From positions 558,001-622,000 of the forward strand of contig JAMJFZ010004075.1 in the NCBI GenBank assembly GCA_026225945.1: DNA of 64,000 nt, written 5' to 3'. Of the stretch, positions 46,501 to 58,500 are shown piece by piece. Positions within the stretch are counted from its first letter, which is position 1; each line of letters starts with the position of its first letter. The DNA comes from Cricetomys ansorgei (lineage: Eukaryota > Chordata > Mammalia > Rodentia > Nesomyidae). The notes under the pieces are model-generated. The model was not told the DNA's origin, searched no databases, and saw nothing but the letters and a program-made list of their open reading frames with translations. The translations under genes and the position numbers were made by a program.

Positions 46501-49500
46501 ACAGTGCACAAAACAACCATTTTAAACATAACTAAAAGCAAATTTCTACAACAATATTCGTTTCCCTTGTTGGTGCAGCTCAGAGGATTATGAAGAAGAG
46601 AACTGGGATGATGTGTATAAAGCATGTCAGTGCTTAGCGAATGCTAAACAAATAGTGAACAGTGATGTTCCTGGGCTGAGCATGGGGATGCACACCTGTA
46701 GTCCCTGTGCAAAAAGAAAAGGACTGAACATTGAGGAAGATGGGTTTTTAAGGGGTGGGAAGAGTGAGGGTTACTAAGAAGGATGTAAGAAAGGAGAGAT
46801 GTTGCTCAGCTGGTAGAGTACTTTGCCTAGCATGACAAAACCCTGGGTTCAGCTACTAGCACTGCATAAGCCAAGCATGGTGATGTGCCTGGAATCTCAG
46901 GTCTCAGGAGGAAGACCGGAGGGTGAGGATTCCAGGCCAGCCTGGGATATATGAGATCCTATTTTAAAAAGGAAAGAAAAGAAATTGCTAGATCAGCAAA
47001 GGGTTTCTGAATACCAAGCACTACAGTCTTCTAGAAACTAAGGGTGGGAGAATTCTCAAGGGGGAAAAGGCAGCTGCCAATGTCACTGATTTAGAGATGT
47101 GTCAGCCTGTAACTTGAAAAACGACAAAAAGGCAGTAGGTTTGGTTACAGGTTTAAGTGACCTTATCACTAACAAAAGGATTGAAAATGTAAGAGGTCGC
47201 AGGTTTGTACAGTAATTACGAGATGATGAAATAGAGACATTGTAAGTATGAAATGCTGTTTCACCTGGTGGCGGTGGCGGTGGCGGTGGCAGTGATGGTG
47301 GCGGTGGCGGCAGGTGGATCTCTTGAGTTCCAGGACAGTTCTAGCCTGAGCTAGAGTGAGGTCCAGGACAAGCATGACTACACTGAGAAACCCTGTCTTA
47401 GCACCCCACCCAACCCCAAAAAAACTTTCAAAGTTTTGGCAAATGAGAATGCAGTAACTTGAGGTCAGGGCAGGCTTAGCCAGAGGCTGACTTAAAGAAT
47501 GTTGAGATTTATATGAGAGAAGGAAGAGTAGGGAAAATCATAGGTGGGGAATAGAGATGACATCTGAGCAAAGCAACTGGACCAAAGCTTACATTCTAGT
47601 GAGCTGACAGCTGTGAGCCAGAGCACATGCTTGACAGTAAATAGAAGAGGCTGATGTGAAAGAGTGTCTGAGTGACTACTTATTGACAGATGGGGAAGGC
47701 CTGTGAATTGAGTGAGGTTAAGAAAAGCCTTTTATGTCGGGATAACTTTTAAACAGTGGCCTGAAGGCTAAAACGATGGCACTCAGTGGAGGGGAATATG
47801 CCACCAGGTAGGAAGCATGTGAATCTTGAGTGGAAAGGAATCTGTGGCTTGAGAGATCAGGAACACTAGGCTTACATTTGGAAATGCCTGCCAAAGGCAG
47901 AAAGCCACGGGCTGGGAAGTAAGAGAGAGATGCTATAGTTCCATGGGACTCAGAAGAAATTTTCCCTAGAGTTAGTTGGGGCATCATTAGCATGAACCGA
48001 GGACTGGCCTGTATCCCCTGATTGGGAAGACCCTTGAAGATTAAGTATACAATGAAATAAAAAGAAACCCCAAGACTGACTGTGAAGGTGACTTGACTTT
48101 GGCTATAGGAAGGAGGAGGGAGACCGTACAAGCATTGGATCTGCTAGGTTGCCACTAGAAGATGGAATCAAATAGGGTGGGAGTCGGTGGGTAAGGAAGG
48201 AGTCTTGTAGCACCTGGAGTGGGAATGGACAGGACAGAACCATTTTAGAATAGATTGGAACATGGCTGAAATAGTATAAGAACATGATAAGGAGGGTTTC
48301 TCAAGAAACTTGATTAGTGGCAGAGTTGTGGAGTGACTGGAAACGCAGTCTTAGGACCTACCAGTCTTTAAAGATGAGAGATAATAGCTGTCTTAGGGTT
48401 TTGCTGTTTAATTATGTTAACTTATTAATTTTAATTGCTGTTAAAGACTATGACCAAAAGCAACTTGTGAGGGAAAAGGGTTTATTTTATCTTACATTTC
48501 CATGGTAACAGTCCACTACAGTTGTTCAGTAAAGCTTTACCAGAGAAAAGTCCATCCTCGTTGTGGTTGCATGCTGCTTGGGCTTCTGGGAACAGCTTGG
48601 AGGGAAGTATATAAGAGGGACAGACACTGACCATTAGAGTTGGTCAGTTGAGAGAGTTGACAGCAGTTAGAGTTAAGAGTTAAAGCAGAGTTACAGCACA
48701 GTTGCTCTAGTTTTAGAAAAGTTAACAATTTAGATCTTCTCAGTAATTGCCATGCTGGGAGAAGCTGAACCAGAGTGGGATAGAGTTAGTTCAGTTCCCC
48801 AAACTTAGACAGATTAAGACAGCCAAAAAATGGCTGTAAAGGTTTCTCTTTCCTATCATTTCCTCCCTAACCCTATGACCTAACTGAAGTTTAATACTGT
48901 TACAAGTTAGAAATCTAACAGTCTGCAACAGAGGGGTGGAGTCAAGTTGCCAGTGAGAAAAGTAACAGCAGCTTTTGAGAGTCCAGACTCAAATGGCAGA
49001 AACAACCAAACCCACGCGCCCCCCTTAGAAGAAAAACTGCTACGTTTTAGATACATTTTAAATACCTTTTACAAGAAGTCAGCACAGGGACTCAAGCAGG
49101 GACCTGGAGGCAGGAAATGAAGCTGCAGCCATGGAGGAATGCTGCTTACTGACTTGCTCCTCGCGTCTGGCTCAGCCGGCTTTCTTACACCATCTAGGAT
49201 CACAGGCCTGGCCGTACTACTTCTCAGTGGACTCCTTAACTGTTTCCTTCCAGGCTGTATGTCCTCACCTTCTCTTCATGTGATAGCTGGCTCATTCTGC
49301 AGGACAGAGTGGACAGTTTGGGCTAATGAGGGCTTGCTGCTACTGCTTCCTCAACTTGGAAATTCACTAGGATGCTAACCAAAGCAGAAATGAAAGCAGA
49401 TACTGTGTCTCTAAGAACCCGCATCCTTCCATCTCAAAATTTCTACCCGACGACCACCTCCTCCTCATGTCTCCTGACTCTGTGCTATCATTATCCCCTG

Positions 49501-52500
49501 GCCCGGACTGCTGGTCTAGATGAACCCAATTTAAGGACAGAAGGATATACAATACAGGTTTTAATAGAGAAAGAGATTTTTTTTTTTTCTTTCCTGAGAC
49601 AGAGTTTTTCTGTTGTAATTCTGGCTGTTCTGGAACTTACTGTAGCCTAGGATGGCCTTGAACTCACAGAGATCCGCCCGCCTGCCTCTGCCTCCCAAGT
49701 GCTGGGGTTAAAGTCATGCACCACCACTGCCTGGCTAAGAAAGGGGTTCTTGAGACAAGTACATTTAGAAGATGTTACAGGGTCTAGAAGTGCTATAGGG
49801 TTCTGCTTGCTTGTTCTTGTTTTTTAATCTCAGAAAATTTCAGAGCCTTCACTAGGCTTATGTGCATAAAACTTCAGAGAACCCGTACATTTGTCCACAC
49901 CTCCCTAATGGCCGCAGAGCCCATTTTATACATTTTATGCTATAGAAGTTTTACTTTCATTTGTTTGTGGTGCTAGAGATTGAACTCGGAGGCATTTGTG
50001 CTAAGCGGGTGCTTTGTGGCCCCAGCCCAGAAGTCTTGGGAAAATAGTTTTACAGTAGCAGAACACAAAAGGTCAGGTGTACTCTGTTCAGTTGTAACCC
50101 CCTTTTGTGTGTTTATCAGAACCAAGATCATTATGCAGTTCTTGGACTTGGCCACGTCAGATACAAAGCTACACAGAGACAGATCAAAGCAGCTCGTAAG
50201 TACTTACTTTGAAATAGTTGAATATTTAAGATCCACTCCCAAACTCAGGGAGTGGAGCAGCCTCAGTACATGAGACAGTCTTAGAGAAGGGAGGTGGTGG
50301 GGGAACCTTGAGAGTTCTCCGAGCTCAGGTGGAAAGAACAAAGATGAAATCCCTGAAGGAAGAGGTGAAAATCTCTTTAGCAAGCAGTAATTGCCCATTG
50401 GAGCAAGGGAGCCTAGGTTGGTTGGTTTGTGGTTTTGGTGGTGCTGAGGCTTTGAGAGCTAGGCAGCTCTCTAGGTGAGCTTTGTAAGAGAAGCATGGGG
50501 TCTCACTGTCTCAGACCCCAATCCTTCTGCATCTGCTCTCCAAGTGCTGGGGCTCAGAGGTTGTAGGTATACATCGCCACGCTCAGGTCTCATTAGGAAA
50601 ATTGTGCCTGTCTTAGTTTTGCTTTCTAAAAAGATTCTAATTTTTAAAAACTTAAGTGTGTGTATCTGTAGGTATGTGCATGAATGCAGGCATCCTCAGA
50701 AGACAGAAGAGGGTATTGGGTCCCCTGGAGATGGACTAAACTATTTTCCAAGTTGTAAGCATCTAATGTGGGGACTAAAAATCGAAGCCAAGTCCTTTGT
50801 AAGAGTAGTTGTGCTTTTAACTGCTGAGCCAGCTCTAACCCTCTTTTTTCTTTTCAATACAAGGATTTCTCTGTAGGCCATGCTGGCCTCAAATTGTGGT
50901 TTTCCTGCCTTGGTCTGCCAAGTACTGTGATTACAGGTGCATTCTACCACACACCTGGCAGTATTTATGTCATAAGATTGGCCAGTGTAGCATCTCACTT
51001 AGATTTTACTAATGAGCACATACTTCAGAGAACAACATGAGTTAGGCTCTGCTGCACAGAATCTCCCTGCTAGCCAGGATAGAGGAGAGTGGAAGAGAGA
51101 AACCCAAAGCTTTCACTGGCTGAATGGCAGTGGTTGCAGCTGGTGCTCTGCGGTATGAGACCAAGTGATTGTTTGACACAATGCTCAGGATCCCTTGTAA
51201 TTTGATTCCTGAGATTGCAAGATAGTTTGATTCATAAGTTTTTAGACTATTTCGTGAGCCACCTAAAAATTTATAAGACTTTTATACTTAAACTAGCTAA
51301 AATGTGTCTTCTCCAGCTTAGATGGAGAAATGGCCACTATACCCAAGCTGAAGGAAAATCTTGGCCATCAGATGACAAATGTATTTGTCACAGTGCTGTG
51401 ATCCTTTGCAGAATGTATGGAAATAGCCAGATTCGATGTGCCCATAAAAAGATATCTAGAGAAATGTTCATAATGGTGGTATCGGATTGTCCACAAATGA
51501 GAAACCACACAAATGCTCACTAACAGGATAATGAATGCACAAACTACAGTAGTTTGATACAGCCAGATATACTTAGCAATACAAAACAAAATCAAATGTC
51601 TAAGACCATGCCTGAGAATGTGGATGAATCTCAAACCACAGTATTGAGTAAAAGAAGCCAGGCACGGAGACCTGCTAACCTGTATCTGTGTGCGATTCCA
51701 GGGCACACAAAGCAGCCTGTGGGACCTTAAATCGGAAAGCAGTTGCTCAGTTTAGTAGGGTGGGAGTTACCTAGGAAAGGCCACCTGAGGAGGAAATGAG
51801 CAATGCAAGTGGCCTCTCTGCCTTCTGGGTATTGCTGTGGCTGCATTATATGCACTTAAAACCTGAGCATTCTTGGAATTTATTGCTGACAATTTCATCT
51901 CAGTTGAATGGAGTAGATAGGATTAAACAACCTAAAGGAACAGTCATGTTGGAAATGCATATAATCTTTTGGACCTGGGCAGAAAAGAAATTTGTGTTAA
52001 CAGATTCATTTTTTGAAAGTAGAATCATTACTATAAAGCTTAAAAGGTTGAAAACTAGAGTTGTACTCTCAGCAAATTCATTGCCTTAATGTTTTATATT
52101 GTTTTTAAAAAATACTGGGTAAAGATGGATATTTGATTTCATTGTTGAAGAGAGAGGTACCACTCAAGTGGAGGGAGGGAATAGACAAGACAGCGATACC
52201 CTCAAAATGAGCTTTATGAGGAGGAAAATAGTGAAGGATAAGAAATTATAGGCTGTTCTTTTAGTTGAAATTCTGATGTACAATGGATTTGAAAATGCCA
52301 ATAAAGTTGACTTTTAAAATCGGAAAAGAAAAATTTTAAGTTACTAAGGAATTGCCCCTAAAACCAGTTACATTGACTAATTCTGCAGATAAAGCAATGG
52401 TCTTAAAACATCACCCAGACAAACGGAAAGCAGCTGGGGAACCAATCAAAGAAGGAGACAATGACTACTTCACGTGCATAACTAAAGGTAAGTTACAGCC

Positions 52501-55500
52501 CCCAACACTGCAAACAAGTTGATTGTATAATAGATCAACAGTTATTTATAGCTGTTTACATAGCTGTGACTCCATTGTGTAAATCAGTACAGGTAACTGC
52601 CTTTTCTAACTACGTGTTTCCTTACATTTTGGAAGTGCTTCTGTTTCTGAGATAGTCTATCTGTGCAGCTCAGACTGGCCTCAAACTTGAGCTCTTCCTG
52701 TCCCTGCCTCCTTGGTGCTGGGCCTTTAGGAATGTGCCACCACCCAGTGTGATGCTCCTTTTCAAACAATGTCACATAAGTGCACCCTTCAGATTCCTTC
52801 TCTCTGACCCACTCTCACACAGCTGTCAAGAAGCCTTTTAGAACCTAATTGTTATTTCTCCCTGTCCTTCAGTCCGTCTGCCTTCTGGAGTAGTGTTTGT
52901 TTTGAGACAGGGTCTTACCCGCTCTAGCCTGGGCTTGTTTGAAACTCACTATGTCTTGGCTGGCCTTAAATGCAGACCAGTTTCCTACCTAAGGCCTCCC
53001 AAGTGGTAGGATTCTAGGTGAGCTACCCTGGCCAGCTGAGAGCTACTGTTTTCAGTTCTGTAACAGCCTCAGGTGGGACTTGGTAGTAGAGTATCCAGCT
53101 TGTGCAAGGCTCTAGGGTCAAGCCCCAAAGGGAAAAAATAGTGTTTTGTTACATCATTTTATGTCACATAATGCTAGGCTCCTTGAGGCCTAAATTAAGT
53201 CGTCTCCTACCCAAAGTTCAAAAATTTGAAATATGAAAACAACCATTTTAACAGAAAGATTGGTGCTTCCCTTCTTTCCATCCTGTTTGACATGATGTTG
53301 GTGGTCAGACCCTGGACTCTAGGCTACACCCCCAGGCCAGTATCTGTTTTCTCATAGAAAAAAAACTGGTACCCTCTTAGTGGTATTGTGCTTCTTTTTT
53401 CTCAGCTTATGAAATGCTATCTGATCCAGTGAAAAGACGGGCATTTAACAGTGTGGATCCTACTTTTGACAACTCGGTTCCTTCTAAAAGTGAAGCAAAG
53501 GACAATTTTTTTCAAGTGTTTTCCCCAGTGTTTGAAAGGAATTCCAGGTGAGTTAAAGCACTACTTCCTCCCCCATCGTAATGCTCACATAGCCTGGCCT
53601 GTGTATTCCGCCAGGGTTCTGCTGTCTTCCTTTGTAATAGCTTTGTAATAAATACAGTGTGTCCACAGGCTCTCTGCCTTTCTTCTCCACTATGTTGAGC
53701 CCTAATACAAAGCAGTGTGTCTGCCTTAATAAAGAGCATGTGGTACTGATGTCTAGGTAACAGCACAACCCTCTTTTATTCCCCTTGACCAGTGACTGCA
53801 CCAGTGTCAGTATTAGCAGTCAGGAAAGCTGTGTAATCCTTATTTGATGTTGTGGGTGAGACCCTGGGCATTGTTGCACACTGCAGTGCTCCACACTGAG
53901 CTGCATCTGCAACCCTGGGTCCCTTTATTGTGTGTCTTACTTTCGTAAGGCATCTCTGACAAAGGGTAAGTTACTAAATCTTTAAGATTAATACATTAAT
54001 GCGTTAACACGAGTTTTAAAGTTGAATACAGTATTAATGGTTTTCCACATTTTTGTTCATCTGTGCTGGCATGTTTTCTTGACTTAAGGCCTATCTCAAC
54101 CATGCATGGCATCACTGGGAGAGCATGAGCAGTCCTAAGGTGCCGATTCCTGAACTATTCTGCTTTACTCTATAACGCTCCCAGCGACTGCTCTGATTAG
54201 CCACTCTCACTGACGGTGGTGTAGACAATGTGGAGTTATGTGTGGTGTTCAGTAGAATAGAACAGAGTAGCCACCTCATCTTCCGGTCCTTTTTAGAAAT
54301 AAATGGTGACCAGAGGTGGAAATCTGTGCATTGCTGAGCCCTAGCGGCCTACAGCTCATTCTGTGCTGCATTATTAAGGGGCAGCAGTGAGCGAGCTTGG
54401 CTAGAGACTGGTTTCTCTTTTTCCATGTCAGCGTGCCTGGCGGCTGCTACATCACTGCACTGTATGGAACTGGAGATGGCCAGATTGTGTCTTCCCAACA
54501 CTACTTCTGAGAGTTGCACTTTCTAGTTGAAGAGGTTAAAGGGCAGTTTTGGAAGGGATTAATTAATAAAAGCTGTTGTTTTTAAAGAACTAGTTGTATG
54601 TGAGCTCTTCTTCAAAGCCTTTCATTTGAGTCAAATTTTTGATTTAATATTTCAGATGGTCAAATAAAAAAAACGTTCCCAAACTTGGTGACATGAACTC
54701 ATCGTTTGAAGATGTGGATGCGTTTTATTCTTTCTGGTGAGTGAGTACTGTTTCAATGATAGCATTATTTTTTTTTTTTTAACTCTGGCTGTCCTGAAAC
54801 TCACTCCATAGAGCGGGCTGGCCTTGAACTCACTGGGATCTGCCTGCCTCTGCCTCCTGAGTGCTGGGATTACAGGGTGCGCCCCCACCGCCCAGCCAGT
54901 GGCATTCATTAAGTGCTTGGTTGTTGGCTTGGCTAGCAGAGCCTTTACTGCACAACTGAAGCGAGTAAAGATTCTCGTGCTCAGTATCTTCTGTTTTTGT
55001 CTTCTGTGGTTTTTTTCAGTCTGTTTTTTATTAATGAGAAATGAGACCTAGATATCAAGCACTTGATTGCAGTAAAAAATGAAAACTGGGAATTAACACT
55101 TTCACTGAGCCTGTCTTTTCTTTCCATTGGGGTTTTAGTGGGTTTTGGGGGTATATTTTTGTTTTTTGTTTTAAAGCCAGGGTCTCACTATGTAGCCTTG
55201 GCTGGCCTTGAAAGAAATCCACCCGCCTCTGCCTCCCAAGAACAAGTACTGGGGCCAAAGGCGTGCACCACCACCCCTGCCTTATTGAGCCATCTTAAAA
55301 GCATTTGCTCTTGGGGAGGCCTGATGACTCATGCCTTTAATCTCTGAGGCAGAGGCAGGCAGATCTCCATAAATTTGAGGCCAACCAGGGCTACATAGTG
55401 AGACCCTGTTTCAGTGTGGAGGAAAGTTGAGTTTTTGAAGTAGTTACTACTTTTTCTTCTAGTTCACTAATTTTCAGTAAACATAATATTTACGTTTTAT

Positions 55501-58500
55501 TTATAGTATGTCTTTTTAAAGTGTGTGTGTGTGGGTGTTTTGCCTGCATGTATGTCTTTACCTGGTACCTATGGAGGCCAGAAGAAGGCACTGGTTGTGA
55601 GTCACTATGTGGGTGTCAGGAATTGAACTGGGGTCCTTTGGGAGTGCAACTAGTGTTGTAACCACTGAGCCATCTCTTCAGCCTCATAGTGTGTCTTTTC
55701 AGTAACTGGCTAGTAAATACAGAAACAAAGTCACTGTAGAAAAACATTTTACTTTTGTCAGTTGGAGTAGCTTTTACATTCAGACGGCAAACCAGAAATA
55801 AAATAACCATTAGCTAAATCATCTTACAACTTGACAGTGGTGAACCTGAAGACAGGAAAGGTCTAAAATACTTCTAGGGGAGTGGGAAACCTGAAACAGA
55901 AGAGACAGCAGGGAGCTGCAGTTTTTGACTTAGGAGTGATGAGGATATTTTACATTTCATAGCAGGCAAATGCAGTGTTGATTTTAAAATTTTGTTGACA
56001 TGAGTACTTTATCATAATGTTAGTTTAATAGCAAAAAGGAGGGAAGGGTCCTTTTAGACAACTGATCTGCTTGCCACTACGTTTTTTTTTTTCTTTATAA
56101 TACTTTTATTAATTACTTGAGTTTCATACATTGTATCTCGATCACACACTCTTCCTATTCCACCCTGGTCCACCCTCCCACCCCTGTGCCCTGAACAACA
56201 ACAACAACAAAAAAGAATAAGAATAATAAAATTGTCCAGCCTGTGTGGGCAGAGCATAGATCCCAGTCATCATCATTGTTAGGCAGCAGGCTGCTCCAAT
56301 CACGGACATTCACCCAGCTCATGTTAGCCAGAGATGAAGCATGCCAAGTTCAACAAGAAGTTGGGCCCCCACTGCCCAAACACACAGGCACCTGGACACC
56401 ATGCATGAACCTGGACTTCCTGTGGGCACCCAGACGTCACACAGTGCTTGCCATTACTTTTAAAAGTAATGTGTAAGCCGGGTTGTGGTAGTGGTGCACA
56501 CCTTTAATCCCAGCACTGGGGAGGCAGAGGCAGGTGGATCTCTGTGAGTTGGAGTCCAGCCTGGTCTACAGAGTGAGTTCCAGGACAGACAGAGTTATAG
56601 CAGAGAAACCTTATCTGGAAGCATTTAAAAAAAAAAAAAATGCAATGTATATCTAATGTGCTTTTAAAAGGATTAATTTTTTCCAATTATATCTTGATTT
56701 CTTTTCTGTCTATATTAGGTATAATTTTGATTCTTGGAGAGAATTTTCTTATTTAGATGAAGAAGAAAAAGAAAAAGCAGAATGGTACGTATGTTATTAA
56801 TAAAGGAGCATACACGCACGGAGTAGTACAAAGGATCAAATCCAAGGCCTTGTGCATATTAAGCAAATGCTATCACTGAGTCATACTTACAGCCTTTTCT
56901 TAAAAAAATGTGTGTGCGCATGTGCCAGAGTTGAGTTTAAAGACTGTGTAAGGAAGGCAGGCACTTTACCCCTGAGTTGCGTCCTGGCCATTTTATATCT
57001 TGTTGTTTATTGTGGAGGCACAGCATTGCCGTGGCCCAGAGACCAGAGAACGACTCTCTGGACTTGGGTCTCTCCTGCTGCCCGTCGCAGACCTGTTAAA
57101 ATGTTTGCTCTTCCACAGTTTCGTATAAGTGTGAGATGTGCTTTGATCGTCATCGTCCTCTTACCCTCCGCCCCCCTGGAAACCTTGCCGCGTGTGCCCC
57201 TTTCTGCCCCTCTTTTTTCATCTTTTTTTTGTTTTTTAATAACCCACTGAATTTCATTAGGTTGTTTGCATGTGCTTGTGTGGAGTTATTTGCTGGATCA
57301 TGAGCAACTCAGTAGTGGCTATACCCCTGAAGAAAAACTACTCTCCTGCCCCAGCAGCCATTACTGCCAGTCGCACCTCAGTTAGGGTGGCTGCTCATGT
57401 GTTCCTCTACCCATGACAGAATGTTGACAGGCTTGGGCTTGTGGAGCACCCACAGCTGCTGTGCGCTTGTGACTGCAGTGGCCATGATGTCCAGAAGACA
57501 GCCTTTCACGGCGCTCCTCCCATCCTGCAGCTGCCACAGTCTGTCTTCTGTTGTGTGATGGTCCTCAAGCCTTGGGTTGTCAGGGAGGGCGGGCCATGCT
57601 GTCCGTGCTCTATGGTCACTTACTCTCAGTGTGCTGACAGGTTAGGAGTCTGCACTAACCACTTCCTACTGTAAAACCACTTCCTACTTACTCTCTGACT
57701 AAGGTAGAGAGCTGCACTAATCTGTGGGTATAAATATTACTACTTGGAAGTCAGCTCGACATTTCCATTTAGCAAGACACTGATAGTAGACTGCCCACTA
57801 TGGCCTAAAAGCCTTCCATCCACAAGCTTTTCACCAGGATTACATTATCAGGATGAATTTGGAGTGGTCCTCAAATCCAGTCATAAAGGGGGTTATCCCA
57901 CAACTCAGTGATGCCCACTGTTAGATGGGCATGCACATCTTGGTAAGAGGTTGAGTTTTCCTTCACTTTTTAAATTTTGTGTATGTTTGTGAGTGTCTGA
58001 ATATATGTAAACCACGTGCATGCCTGGTGCTCCAAGAGGCAGAAGAGAACATCATGCTCCCTTGGAACTACAGTTGCAGGCAGTTATAAGTTGCCCAATA
58101 TGAGTGCTAGACACCAAAACTGGGTCCTCTGGAAGAGCAGCAAGTGCTGTCAACCTCTGAGCCTTCTCTCCAGCCCTGATAGATCATTTTAAAAATCCCT
58201 TCTTTTGAGCTAGGTGAGGCCAAATATATAGGTTAGGGTACATTTAAGAATTTGTCAAGGGAATAATTGTGTCAATAGAGCTCAGCTCCATAAATTTTTC
58301 TCTTGATTACTGAAGCTAGTTTTAGTTTTTTTTACAAATGTATAGGGAAATTCTTTTGATAAGAAATATCAGGAAAAACAATCAAAATTAATACTAAATA
58401 TAGCCACCCTTTAAATAACAGGAATGAGGTGTAGTGGTATAATCCTAAAACATGTACACATGAATTTATAAACGGCATGTTTTTTAGTCTGTAGTATTAG

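Noticed and set aside
56852..57250. 132-codon frame after Dnajc2 exon 7
   Set aside because: Intronic, no splice-phase link to neighbouring exons and no recognised family.
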